From Apium graveolens (lineage: Eukaryota > Streptophyta > Magnoliopsida > Apiales > Apiaceae): 64,000 nt of DNA. Below, piece by piece: positions 13,431-24,258 of the stretch (positions within the stretch are counted from its first letter, which is position 1; each line of letters opens with the position of its first letter). The stretch is taken from NCBI RefSeq assembly GCF_009905375.1, contig NC_133656.1:233377111-233441110 (forward strand), read 5' to 3'. The notes under the pieces are model-generated. The model searched no databases. It was not told the DNA's origin and saw nothing but the letters and a program-made list of their open reading frames with translations. A program made the translations under genes and the position numbers.

Positions 13431-13599
13431 CCATGTGCTGGTATTACATGTTGTGCAACACCAACAATTCATTGCAACAGTAAATTTATAGCTATTATAA
13501 CACTGCAAGCGAGGTATTATAATAGGCCAAAAATCTCTTAACTAATGTAACGCTCCTTGTAACACTTGCATTACAGTAGCCCACTTAAGGAGTAGTGGT

Positions 13600-14355
13600 G
13601 GCTACGGAGGGGGACACCCTTCTCTGGTATCAATGTGAGAATAAACAGAGGCATATAAGAACTTGAAGTGATTTGAATGATTTTGTTTTAAGGCAGTTTA
13701 TACTAGCAGCTGGTGGGTCCTTGTATGAGTAGTGGCTCGCTACCACTCAAACTTCTACAGTTACGGAGTATCACCGCCGCTTTATGGAAACAGTTTCCCC
13801 TCTTGAACGCATTTCCGAGAATATTTTATTGGGGAAATTTCTCAATGGGTTGAACGAAGAAATAAGAATGGAGGTTCGGTTGTTGGGTCCGATTACTTTG
13901 GAGCAGGCTATGAAGTATGCTTTACGAGTGGAGGAATGGAATAGGGCAAATAATTCTAAGAGGATGGTGAGTGTGTTTACCAAAACAAGTTCACTTGCTA
14001 GTAGTGTGTATTCAGGACGTAGTTGGAGTATTGGGGCCAGTGATTCGACGTCAACAGTGCAATCTCCGAAAATAAATCCAGCCAGTCAATCAGTGTCAAA
14101 GAATTTAGGAGAGGTTCATAGACTTTCAGAAGCTGAATTACGAGAGAAGAGGGCCGAGGGGCTCTGCTTCCGTTGTGACAATAAGTGAAACATTGGACAT
14201 CGTTGCAAGCGCCGTGAACTCAGTGTATTACTCGTAAAGGATGAGGAGGATACAAAGTCTGAAGATGGGGGTAGTGATGTTCCAACATCTCCGGTAGATG
14301 AGACACCGACAGAGGTATCACTGAATTCAGTCATTGAGATCTCTAACCCAAAGAC
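13600..14355 (+). pseudogene. Gag of the Reina-like element, 5' truncated
   Basis: The plus strand resumes gag in mid-domain: a GDTLLWYQ-like motif near 13612, then TVTEYRRRFMETVSPLERI, LGKFLNGLNEEIRMEV and a YALRVEEWN segment (13784-13940) of the retrotransposon gag family. A zinc knuckle of the chromovirus form CFRC-x7-GHRCK follows near 14165, with an in-frame TGA inside it at 14186-14188. The first part of gag, including the start, is absent on both sides of the CACTA insertion. Nucleocapsid function is lost. Confidence 0.75.
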
Positions 14356-17300
14356 TATGAAGTTATGAGGTTTGATCGGAGATGCGAAGGTGGTGATCAT
14401 GATCAATCCTGGAGCCACCCACAATCAGGGCCGTTTAAAGTTTCTCTCGGCAATGAAGATGCTACAAAAGGGTCAGGAGTATGTATTGGAGTGCGAGTGT
14501 AGTTAGATTGGGGTATGAAAGTCTGTGAGGATTTTTTGCCTTTGGAATTAGGTAGCTCGAACATAATTTTGGGTGTCCAGTGGTTAGAAAAACTGGGCAC
14601 AATATTGACAAATTGGAAAACGCAAGGGATGATAATTGATATAAATAGGCAGAGGTTGTTAAAATAGTAGGAGATCCATCATTGGTAAGAGCTCATATTT
14701 CTCTTAAGGCAATGATCAAGACGTTAAGGAAGGTGAAGAAATGGTACGTGGTGGAGTGTAACCGGTTGGAGAAATTGCAAGAACATGTAAAATTGGCCGT
14801 GAACATAGAAGCAGAAGTAAAATATTTTGGTAAATACGGTTCAACGGCATTATAGGGTGTTTCAAGACCCAAAAGGGCTTCCCCCGACGCGAGATCATGT
14901 TCATTCTATTGTGTTGAAGGCAGGTGGAAACCCAGTGAGTGTCCGCCCGTACCGTTACACCCAGTGTCAAAAAAATGAAATAGAATGACTCATCAAAGAG
15001 ATGTTAGCAGCAGGGATCATAAAACCGTCTAACAACCCCTTATCTAGCCCCGTGCTCTTAGTTAAAAAAGGATGGCTCGTGGATTTTGCGTTGATTATTG
15101 AGCACTCAACAAGGACAATATTCCTGATAAATATTTGATCCCGGTAATTGTGGAGTTTTTAGATGAACTTCACGGAGCTAAATATTTTTCAAAGCTGGAT
15201 CTTAAGTCGCGATATCACCAGATTTTGATCAACTCCACCGACACTCACAAGACTACATTCCGTACACACGACGGACATTACGAGTTTTTGGTCATGCCTT
15301 TTGGCTTGATCAACGCTCCAGCGACCTTCTAGTACTAATGAATGATATATTCAAGCCATTTTTGCGTCATTTTGTATTGGTATTTTAATTTCGTTGACAT
15401 TTTGGTGTATAGTCGGACTTCGGGGAGCATACCAAGCACCTGGATATTATTTTGGGCACGCCGTCACAACACAGCTTATACGCTAATCTAATGAAGTGTG
15501 AATTTGGGAAGACATGAGTGGATTATTTAGGGCATGTTATTTCTCAAGAGGGAGTCGCAGTGGACATGGATAAAATTCAGGTTATAAAGGACTGGCCACA
15601 ACCTTGCAATTTAAGGGACTTACGTGGTTTTTTGGGTCTAACAGGGTACTACCGCAAGTTTGTCCAGGGGTATGCATAGCTTGCCCAACCACTTACGGAA
15701 TAATTTAAGAAAGACAAATTTGGATGGTCCCTAGCAGCTACAAAAGCTCTCAACGAATTGAAGACAATAATGACAAATTCTCCGGTTTTGGCCATGCTGA
15801 ATTTTGAACAGCCTTTCATTGTCGAAACCAACGCTTCGGGATATGGGCTGGGGGCAGTGCTCATGCAGAATCAGCGTCCATTAGCTTTTTACAGTAAATT
15901 GCTTTGGGTGCAGGCGCAACACAAATCGATTTATGAGAAAGAACTTATGGTTGTATGTTTAGCAGTGCAAAATGGAAGACATTGTATTATACGCACGGAC
16001 CAGCAAAGTATCAAATATATAACGCAACAGCGTGAGATTCAACTGATTATCATAAATGGGTACAAAAGTTGATTGGGTTTGATTTTGAGATCCAATTCAA
16101 ATCAGGGGTGCCGAACAAAGCTGCAGATGCTCTGTCCAGGTATCCGGAAGAACAAATATTCTTGAATTTGTTGTTAAGTTCGATTGAGGTAGATTGGGAT
16201 CAACTCGGAAGGGAGGTGGATAATGATCCAACCTTGCAAGTTATAAAGCACGAAGTTGAACATCAAATCAAGGATCATAAAGACTTCACAGTCTCGAATG
16301 AGAGACTACTCTACAAAAACAGGCATGTCCTTCCACACAATTCGAGTTTAATACTTTTCCTTCTGCGATATTACCATGATTCTTTAGTGGGGGGCATGTC
16401 GGAGAGGTCAAATGTTATTTAAAAATTGTTGCGGAGTGGTTCTGGGCAGGCATGAGAAAAGTTGTAGCCCACTATGTTTGTCGTTGTACCATTTGCCAAC
16501 ACCACAAACACTCCCAACAGGACCCTTCTGGGTTGTTTCCAACCCTTACCTGTTCCAGTTCGAGTTTTTGAAGATTTGTCCATGGATTTTGTGGAGGGCT
16601 TGGCCTTTTCGAAGAGTATGATCACTATTTTGGTTATTATGGATCGACTTTCCAAATACAGCCACTTGTGGCCTTAAAACACCCTTTTACTATTATTAAT
16701 ATGACAGATGCATTTGTCAAGGAAGTTGTAAGGATTCACGGGTTTCCCGCTTCGATTGTGTCAGACAGAGACCGAGTTTTTTTAAGCCATTTCTGGACAG
16801 AATTATTTCGCTTGCACGGCACAGAACCAAAAGAAGTACTGCATAGTATCCACAAACGGATGGCCAGACTGAAATAGTGAATAAACTTTTGAAAACAAAC
16901 CTTCGTTGCTTTGTAGGGAATAAACCACTGACCTGGGTTCAATGGCTTCCGTGGGCGGAATACTCATACAATACTACTCCACATTCCTCCACCAAATTCA
17001 GTCCGTTCCAAATTGTTTATGGTCGTGAACCCCCAAAGTTGTTATGTATCAGACCTGGCCAAACTCCTATAGATAGTTTGGAAGAAGTCTTACAGGAGCG
17101 AGACTGCCTGTTAGATGATTTAAGACTGAATTTATACACAACTCGGAACGTTATGAAGTTGACAACAAATAAGAAACGCAGGGACGTGGAGTTCCAACCA
17201 GGAGACCTGGGGTTTTCGAAATTGCAGCCTTATCGCCAATGTTCCTTGGCAAGACGACCCTTTGAAAAGCTTGTTGCAAGGTTTTATGGACCCTTCACAG

Positions 17301-17620
17301 TGCTCGAACGAATTGGACAGGTGGCGTATAAGTTGGAACTCCCAGATTCAAGCAAAATTCACTCGATCTTTCATGTTTCCCAACTGAAACGCTATATTGG
17401 TGATCAACCTGCTAATCCTATGGTACAAATCAATTATCACCTGACTTGGAATTGAGTGTTGAACCAGAGCAATTGGTAGCAGTTCGACACCATAAAGGAC
17501 TCCATGAGGTACTTTTACAATGGAAGGGGTTGCCCGAATATGAAGCTACCTGGGAAGAGACGAGACCATTCAATATCGTTTTTCTCATTTTCACATTAAG
17601 GACAAGGTGCGTCTCTGGGA
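14356..17620 (+). pseudogene. Pol of the Reina-like element (PR-RT-RH-INT-chromodomain)
   Basis: Protease remnant near 14393 reads INPGATHN where active enzymes have DPGATHN. RT shows [13 protein letters not shown] and [15 protein letters not shown] (15180-15330); its catalytic pair is lost, reading FVDILVYS after a frameshift near 15385. RNase H (about 15800) reads ETNASGYGLGAV, again with Asp changed to Asn. Integrase has a SMDFVEGL-type start, SDRDRVFLSHFW and a DGQTEIVN motif out of frame at 16850. The 16877-17455 segment covers the integrase C-terminus with the FHVSQLK motif. A chromodomain-like stretch LLQWKGLPEYEATWEE follows at 17505-17560 and targets such elements to chromatin marks. 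At least six stops or shifts. Confidence 0.85.
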
Positions 17621-17623
17621 GGC

Positions 17624-17965
17624 TGGTAATATAATGAACTCAGATGGATAGGGCCAACCAAAGAAGCTTATCGTGTACAAACGGACTAAAAAGCAAATAA
17701 ATGGGCCGACCAAGAAGAATGACAGGGAATATTGTAAAATGAAGAGAGCAAAACAAGAAGCAGGAAAAGAAAACCCGAAAACCTTAAAGAGGATCGAGGA
17801 AGGGAATTAGGGTTTTTATGCAGATTATAGTCTTGCGTAGAAGATACTGGCATCTCGAAGGTCCAGAGTAACAAACTCAGGCTTATAATTCAAAATAATC
17901 AGTAAAATATGTGATAAACTCTTAAGTTCACTAAATTACAACATAATACAACTTAATCCTTCTCA
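17624..17965 (+). repeat. 3' LTR of the Reina-like element
   Basis: Counterpart of 1213-1554, ending CTTCTCA and followed by the TTGTT target duplication at 17966-17970. A purine-rich ctgggaggc lies just upstream as the polypurine tract. The start is slightly rearranged relative to the 5' copy (TGGTAATATAATG against TGCAATG). Confidence 0.85.
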
Positions 17966-18079
17966 TTGTTATATTTAAAAAAGGATACATATTTACATAT
18001 AATTTTGATTTCCGACTTGTACTATATAATAATTAACAAGAATAAAATAGATCACTGACACTACTTATCTTTATGTTAA

Positions 18080-18310
18080 TCCGATCCTTCACTTAATAAC
18101 GACACATAATGCTATTGATCACCACTTTTTTCACGATCATGTAGCTCATGACCATTGTCCAATCGAGTCATATCTCATCGAAAAAACAGCTGACGGATGC
18201 TCTCACCAAACCGTTACCAGCTCTTGTGTTTCGGCAACGTCATCCAAGATAAGTGTCTCTAATGAGAGTATGGTCCTGCGAGGCATGACAATTAACAACC
18301 TATAATGCAC
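18080..18310 (+). pseudogene. Copia RNase H C-terminal remnant
   Basis: Frameshifted plus-strand fragments recall the end of a copia polyprotein: IDHHFFHDHVAHDH, then an ADALTKPLPA stretch near 18196, and a terminal ESMVLRGM. These match the usual copia tail pattern (HFVRDHV, LADALTKPLP, LRG). Sequence after about 18320 may be the decayed 3' LTR, with no partner in the window. Upstream coding sequence is missing, so this is the scar of an older element cut off by the neighbouring gypsy insertion or by deletion. Confidence 0.6.
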
Positions 18311-18319
18311 CACTTGATT

Positions 18320-19090
18320 GTTTGAGTAAATGTAGATTTGTAATATCCCCATGTCACATAATCTCCTAGTATATAGACTACTTTATATGTCATTAATAAC
18401 TTCTGCTATAAGTGAAATATGTATAAATAACAGTTAGTATTAACGCTTTCATTCCTTCACAACTCCTATGTAAGCAGGCTTGTACTTTACCATATTCAAG
18501 AATTTTAAATTTGGGACAGGAAATTTATAATGGATCTAGACTATTCCAGGTTACTTTATATTTATGGGCACTTAAAGACCGATTGATTTTATGTGATAAC
18601 TTGATATTTTCTTAATCAATTTAAAATTTTAGTTTAAATGGAAAGATAAGTGCTTAACACTTTGTACAGTTGGTTCAACTAATGTTAAATTTAAGGATGG
18701 ACAGATTAAAATCAAAATTAAGAAAACTATGTATTTTATTTAATTAAATAAATTATACAATTCTTTTAAAATATGTGAAGGCCTATTATGTAATTTGAAT
18801 TGATACAAAATTGTTAAATTTGAGTGGTCTCTAACTCATGTTGGTTTTTTTAAATAATCCAATCTAAAATTTTTTAAATACATAATTTGAACAAATATAA
18901 TATCTTCTTGATGCTGCGCACAAAGAACATGAAAAATTATTTAAATAAATATAATTTCTTCTTGATGCTATGTAAAACACACATGAAAAGTCCTTTAAAT
19001 AAACAAGTGCTGAAGCTGTTTTTTCCCAATGAGAGGATGTCTGACCACACATAAAATGTAGGGGCTATAGACAATTGTGTAAGAAACACA
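18320..19090. other. Intergenic region upstream of the thioredoxin gene
   Basis: AT-rich. A short imperfect duplication around 18895-18990 repeats 'aataatttcttcttgatgct' with variation. No coding signal seen. The thioredoxin promoter probably lies near the right end of this stretch. Confidence 0.4.
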
Positions 19091-19849
19091 ACATTGCCTT
19101 TGATTTCATTAAACCAAACAAAATAGAAAAAAAGTCTCTTTCTTGTCGGCCTTGTGTTGGATCATCATTCTCTTTTGCCCAACTCAATCTGATACCAACA
19201 GGGTAATTTCAATATTTTTATTTGCTAATCCTTCTTCATCCACATTCTTTTGTTTCTGATAATTACATTATGTTGCATTTGTGCTTGTAGATGTTTTTCC
19301 ACATGATCTAGAAACACTGGAATGTATATAAATGTTTCCTTTACATATATCTTTCATTACCAGGAGTTCAGATTGATTATTTATAGATTGTTGTTCATTC
19401 ATTGCATATAAGATGTGGCATTTGCAGGCAGAAAATTTAGTAGCTTTGGTGAATCATGTTTAAAAAAAAGACCATGCTGAGATGCGGCATGCATTTTTAC
19501 ATGTTTATGTATTTTTCCAAATAAACATACGATCTCGAGGTTTATTTGGAAAATACAATACTAATGCAAAAGTAGGTGACCTCTACAGATTTTTTGTTTT
19601 TTTCCGATCAGGAGAATTAATAGACCTGGAAATTGAAGATGTTCACGTACACAGTATATATAATCGTTATTGTTGTTTTGAAGTTCTGTGAGTTTCTTGC
19701 TTGAAGCGCCAAGTTGCCGTAATTCATGTAAAGTTTTGTTGTAGATGATGGAACATTTTATTTCATTAGCATTCATCTCTAACCAGTTTCATTATATTTT
19801 CTACCCGTAGGTAACAGCTGGGATTTTAGGTACCGCAATCCTTACTTAA

Positions 19850-20928
19850 ATGGGACATTGTGTGAGCAAGGTAATCTGCACTTTTATTAAGAAATTCATA
19901 TACGGATGATAACCGATTTGCTTCAGCTTCTGATCGAGTTTATAACAATGTTGGATCAAAGTGGTGCAGCATACGTAGCAGAAAGCAATGTGTTTGCTTA
20001 CTGAATTGCTTATTGCAGCATACTTGATAGCTTATAATGAACTGTTAATTAGTGTAAGATACAAATAAGGAGTTTTATGACCAAGTTCTGTGTTTTCATT
20101 TTTTTTCTTACTCAGTACAGCCTTCAACAAGAGATAATGATGACGATCACTTCTCCAAGGAAAAACTTGGGGCTAGTAACATTACGCTTGTAACTGATGT
20201 GGATGTGTGGGAAGAAAAGTTATCAGAAGCTGATGAGGCCGGCAAGATAGTAAGTTGATGCTTTCATTTATAATTTCTTAAGGTTGCTCAAATATTGAAC
20301 TCACTTAATTGTTTCAATCTTGCTACTTATTGTACAGGCGTTGGTAAATTTTAGTGCAGACTGGTGTACTCCCTGTAGAGATGTACTACCTGTCTTTCGT
20401 AGTCTGGCAGAGCAATACACTTCTTTAATGTTCTTAATTGTGGACGTTGATGAACTGCCTGTAAGCAGTATTCAAAGTTGTTTGCAATTATTCGATTATT
20501 AGCAGGTACAGAAAGTTCATATTTACACAATTTCTTGGTAATAGTTCATATTTTACACTACGTTGCAGGACTTAAGCACATCATGGGAGATCAAAGCAAC
20601 TCCAACCTTTTTCTTTCTTAAAGATGGATGCGAATTGGATAAACTTGTAGGAGCCAACAAGGAAGAGCTCAGGAGGAGGACGGAGGTTATGGCCAACCCT
20701 TCAACCAGTTCGCGTAGTTTTGTATCAGGAAGTCCAGACAAGCCCTCTAGTCAGAGGAGGACTGACGAAGATACAAAACCCCCTAATCAGAGGGAGACGG
20801 ACGAGAATGCAACAACGCAGGAAATCGACAAACCCTCTAGTCAGAGGACGGATGATAAGGCAAAAGTGCAGAATGTCAATCAACCGTCTAACCAGAGAAC
20901 GACAGATGATAAGACAAAAATGCAATAA
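19850..20928 (+). CDS. Thioredoxin h9-like protein with C-terminal repeat tail
   Basis: Four exons give 210 aa: 19850-19870, 20121-20249, 20338-20460 and 20569-20928, all with GT-AG junctions and phase-0 introns. The first exon encodes MGHCVSK, matching the MGSCVSK start of Arabidopsis thioredoxin h9, where Gly2 is myristoylated and Cys4 palmitoylated for membrane association. The thioredoxin fold follows: FSADWCTPC (residues about 55-63), a VDVDEL strand, and SWEIKATPTFFFLKDG with the cis-Pro, then LVGANKEEL. The active site is CTPC instead of the usual CGPC. The family normally ends at about 140 aa; here about 70 hydrophilic residues follow, made of four similar 14-17 aa units. A 5' UTR intron is likely (possible donor near 19201, acceptor near 19810). 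Redox role inferred from family. Confidence 0.85.
20737..20925 (+). repeat. Coding tandem repeat in the thioredoxin tail
   Basis: Four related units of 42-51 bp encode variants of DKPSSQRTDDK: DKPSSQRRTDEDTK, PPNQRETDENATTQ, DKPSSQRTDDKAKVQ and NQPSNQRTTDDKTKMQ. The units are polar, rich in Gln, Asp, Lys and Thr, and probably disordered. Confidence 0.75.
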
Positions 20929-21273
20929 GTTTCGAGGAAGTAAACTTTTGACACTAATTTTAAATCAGGACTCGAAAGTACTAGTTTTCTTCGAGGGAAG
21001 GGGATGAAGATTTAGAAAAAGTGATGTTCAAGATGTACTTATGTATATAAAACCGTTTATCCAATCATGTCCCTCTAATCACCTTCAAAGATTGGGATTA
21101 GCATCCTCTTTAGAGCATGTTCATGTTTATGTAAAAGTACTTAAGCTTGTCAGTAACCTTGATTTTGTGTAATGAGGTAAATTTATCAAGTAGTGTTCGT
21201 CTAAGAATGGCTATTAGGCAAATGACATTGTGCTTAGCGCTTAAATGTAGACTAAACATGCTGCAACTGATTC
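20929..21273. other. Thioredoxin 3' flank
   Basis: Presumed 3' UTR and intergenic sequence. No coding signal recognised. A short poly(A)-signal-like stretch 'atgtatataaaacc' lies near 21040. Confidence 0.4.
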
Positions 21274-21648
21274 TTAGAGCAACTCCAATCCAACTTCAAA
21301 CACATAATCAAAAATATTATATTTTAAATTCTCTCTCTTCCATATCATTTTTAACACCCTTCTTTCAAAAAAACACTACAATAGTTGGCAACCTAATATG
21401 TCAACTTCATTAATTCAATAAAAAAAATGCTTAATAAAAATATATATTAGGGAAATGATATTTTATGCACCATTGAGAGTTTGAGACCACATTAATTGAG
21501 ACTACAAATGAAGTTGACAACCTACTTTATGGGATGTCAACTTTTGGCATCCCAAGTTGACACTACATGAGTGCTAATAAGGGTGTCAAGTCAAGTATTG
21601 TGCATGACGTTGGCACTCCTCTTAACACCCTCTATTGGAAATACTCTT
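21274..21648. mobile_element. Non-autonomous TIR element (MITE-like)
   Basis: The left edge TTAGAGCAACTCCAATCC is an imperfect inverted match to the right edge CTATTGGAAATACTCTT (complement AAGAGTATTTCCAATAG). The interior has words such as 'gttgacaacct' and 'ggatgtcaacttttggcatccc' and no ORF of note. Many plant MITEs start with GAGCA(A/T)CTCCAAT; the superfamily is not clear, and no convincing target duplication was found. Confidence 0.5.
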
Positions 21649-21757
21649 CGAGATGCATAGGGATTATAACAGAGAAATACTTAACTTTTTTTATAGTGAA
21701 AGAAGAAGTAATATACCCCAAAACCATGTTATTCACTAAATCAAAGAAAAACTTTAA

Positions 21758-22568
21758 CTTACCTAGATATCAAGATATTATCAATAAACACTATCACGAA
21801 CTTATCTAGATATTGCTTGAACACTCTACCATTAATATTTCTTCCAAACTTCCCTCTTAACTTAGAGCTTCCTTGATCTTGTTTTGATTCCTCGAACTTT
21901 CTCTTCTTTCCTTCACTTTCCCTTTTAGTTGCTTCTCTTTCTCCTTCTACGATCATAGCTTTCTGTACAAAAGCAACGTAAGTCCTTATCTCCAGAAGAG
22001 CCACTTGACTCTGAATCCACGACTTAAGTCCTTGTTGGAATCTTTTGGCCTTATTAGCTTCCGTATTCACATACTCAGGCACAAATCTGGCCAACTCTAA
22101 AAATTTTACCTCATACTCTGCCACTGTCATGTCTTCTTGTCTAAGATTTAGAAACCTCATTTCCAACTGGTCTTGCATATAACTTGGCAAATACTTCTCT
22201 AGAAACATCTCTGTAAACTTTTCCCATGTTATAACTTCTCCTTTAAACAACGCCTTAGAAGATTCCCACCAGTAACTAGCCCCATCCTTAAGATAGTAAC
22301 TCGCGTACTGCGCCTTCTTATCATCCTTAACTTCCGCTAACTCAAAAGTCTTCTCCATTTCTCTTAACCAAGACTGAGCTTTAATCGGATCTGGCAATCC
22401 TACAAACTCTAGGGGATGAACGAATTGAAAATATTTGAAATTCCCTACTCTAGGGGCTGAGGGTTGTTGCAAAAGTTGAAAGAGTCAGTTCATCATAGGG
22501 GTGTCTTGGTTTTACTCTTGATCCTGGGTTTGAGCTTCTTCTTCTTGGTGATTTGGTGAAGTGGTCAT
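21758..22568 (-). pseudogene. Gypsy gag joined to an RT fragment
   Basis: Probable start ATG at 22566-22568 (MTTSPNHQEEEAQTQ), then two in-frame stops before 22480. From 22472 the frame is open for 237 codons: FVGLPDPIKAQSWLREMEK, a YWWESSKALF segment, FLEKYLPSYMQDQLEMRFL, and a basic Lys/Arg-rich end typical of the retrotransposon gag domain before the zinc knuckle. Instead of the knuckle, the frame continues as VFKQYLDKFVIVFIDNILIS, which is RT sequence around the catalytic FIDD box, here FIDN. The join is in frame, so several kilobases of gag-pol were deleted. Confidence 0.8.
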
Positions 22569-23163
22569 TTTATAAACCTGATGAGCAATTATTTAGCAAT
22601 ACGATATCATGACATACATAACAATAAAGATTCTTTTGAAAATAGTTTTGCGGAATTTAAGTTTTACCCAGTTGCGCATGCAATCCTATTACTACATAAT
22701 TCACTCATCGGTTAAGGTTCTCACATGACATAAGGTGTATTATCACAAAGATGTTTGATCACAGTTACATGGAAAAACTGGATATGCTAAACAATTTGTG
22801 AAACTTAATGTTCCGCAATATAGAAACAAAATGCATGGATAGATAATTCAGAAAATTCATTGGATTTTTGCAAGATAAACAAAGTACATAGATAAATAGT
22901 TCTGATACAATGAGTTCCGGGAATAAGGTACAATAACATAACAGGGTTAAATAGAGGAAAAACCGGAAAATATCCCCCTATCTACCCCTAACTTCTATCT
23001 AGCTACTATTACTACAACCAACACTAAATTCTGAAGTACAATACATCATGAAAAGAAAAAGGGATCCCGGCATCTGACCAAGTATCCCAAAGCCTACATG
23101 CGCTGATAGAAACCATAACAACTACGGGCTCCACCAGATGTCCCATCTGATCTCACAACCTCA
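22569..23163. other. Leader between upstream ORF and gag of the minus-strand gypsy
   Basis: Untranslated leader of the minus-strand element; no coding signal recognised on either strand. Confidence 0.4.
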
Positions 23164-23696
23164 CTAACCATCAAAATCAAGAATCTCCCTCAACACTGAC
23201 AGCATCCAACGAATGATCTTATGAACCCTCCGGGCCTCGGCCTCAGCATCACTGGAAGATGGTCCCTCGTCCAACCGTCTTCGGGAAACCTGCTCCACCA
23301 TCTGAATACGAACTCTCCACTCAGTCTTCAACACTGACGTCTGCTGCCTAGACTCACGAGCTAGCCTATCCACCAAAGCTCCTAACTCAGGAATAGGGGA
23401 GTACACAAAGTCTCGATCCTGGGCTAACTTGCCGCCAACATGAGCAGGCACAGATACAACAGGCTCTCGCTCAGGGGCTGGGGTCTCTGGAAATGGTCTC
23501 AGGGGAGAAACATGCATAGGGGCCTCACTGCTCTAAGATGGATCCTCTTCAGGGTCTGAACTAACATACAGGGGCTCCAATGAAGGGGTGGAATAGAGTC
23601 CACTGGGAAACCAGGCAAACTATGCTCATAATCTGAATCGCTACCACTACTAGGAACCTGAGATGAAACATAAAACAGCAGCCAAGAAAACAACAT
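23164..23696 (-). pseudogene. Upstream ORF in the gypsy leader, frameshifted
   Basis: Between primer site and gag, the minus strand encodes a short acidic protein in two frames: SQVPSSGSDSDYEHSLPGFP (23696 side), then after a frameshift near 23600 a Pro/Glu-rich part and a helical end with LVDRLARESRQQ and ARRVHKIIRWMLSVLREIL, finishing at 23164. No known domain recognised; similar short ORFs precede gag in some plant gypsy lineages. The role is unknown; the end is probably coiled coil. Confidence 0.5.
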
Positions 23697-23877
23697 TAGG
23701 GTTAAATAAAACCTCCAACTGACTCAATGCCCTAACTCTATTTATCACCTTAACCTATTTATTTAACTTAGACTATACCTAATAGTCTAACTCAACTCTA
23801 TATGAGTCGAACACTCTCACAATATAATTACCGAAATACCCTTTTATCCTAACTTGTCTCAGGGACTAGATCATGTA

Positions 23878-23890
23878 GCTCTGATACCAA
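23878..23890 (-). other. Primer binding site of the minus-strand gypsy element
   Basis: The minus strand reads TTGGTATCAGAGC two bases after the LTR end, complementary to the 3' end of plant initiator Met tRNA. Confidence 0.85.
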
Positions 23891-24063
23891 CTTGTGACGC
23901 CCTCAATCTCGGGGTTAGGAAATGAGGACTCACACACCATTAAACTAATACAATAATATAAGATATAATAAACCCCGATAATAATAATATGATCTAAACA
24001 TGATTAAGTATAAGACAAGATTGCAACTACCAGCCAAAATAAATATATTACAACCCAAATATA

Positions 24064-24258
24064 CTAAAATTCAAATTTATTCGATTCCGACATGGAATCG
24101 ACAGATAACCCAAAGTATCTGAACCAGCTATACAAGTCCTTCCAACTAATACGCTTGCTCACACATACAGCAACTACATGCTCTAGCATCTGGAAACCTG
24201 CAACCCGGTAGGGACCGCCAGGAACGCTCTTGCGAGCGGTGCGCCTAGGTCTGGCCAT
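24064..24258 (-). CDS. Small basic ORF in LTR
   Basis: A 64-codon frame beginning MARPRRTARKSVPGG, with a basic N-terminus and a mixed remainder ending NKFEF. It lies near the inner end of the LTR, about 2.6 kb downstream of the predicted LTR TATA box. No family recognised; it may be chance. Listed because the N-terminus is compositionally unlike the surrounding AT-rich DNA. Confidence 0.25.
   Translation of the reverse strand: MARPRRTARKSVPGGPYRVAGFQMLEHVVAVCVSKRISWKDLYSWFRYFGLSVDSMSESNKFEF

Larger units (their letters stand above)
1588..13597 (-). mobile_element. CACTA (En/Spm-like) DNA transposon, approximate ends
   Basis: Two minus-strand pseudogenes of CACTA type (Transposase_24/TNPA-like and TNP2-like) are flanked by terminal zones full of short subterminal words of the form TGTAACA/TGTTACA (about 1610-1980 and 13430-13590), as CACTA elements have. 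The right end reads TAGTG at 13593-13597, the complement of CACTA. The left end near 1588 is degraded and shows only weak similarity to the right terminal repeat, so it is approximate. The element lies inside the gypsy element, between its primer site and mid-gag. It is itself interrupted by an MITE and a solo LTR. Confidence 0.75.
1213..17965 (+). mobile_element. Degraded Reina-like chromovirus (Ty3/gypsy), interrupted by CACTA
   Basis: Two related 342 bp direct repeats bound the element (1213-1554 and 17624-17965). TTGTT stands directly outside both ends (1208-1212 and 17966-17970), a perfect 5 bp target duplication. Inside are an initiator-Met-tRNA type primer site, gag, protease, RT, RNase H, integrase and a C-terminal chromodomain in gypsy order on the plus strand. 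Short LTRs with a chromodomain fit the Reina clade of chromoviruses; that clade call is inference. About 12 kb of the interval is a CACTA transposon and its passengers. The coding part has many stops, frameshifts and lost catalytic residues, so the element is dead. Confidence 0.85.
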
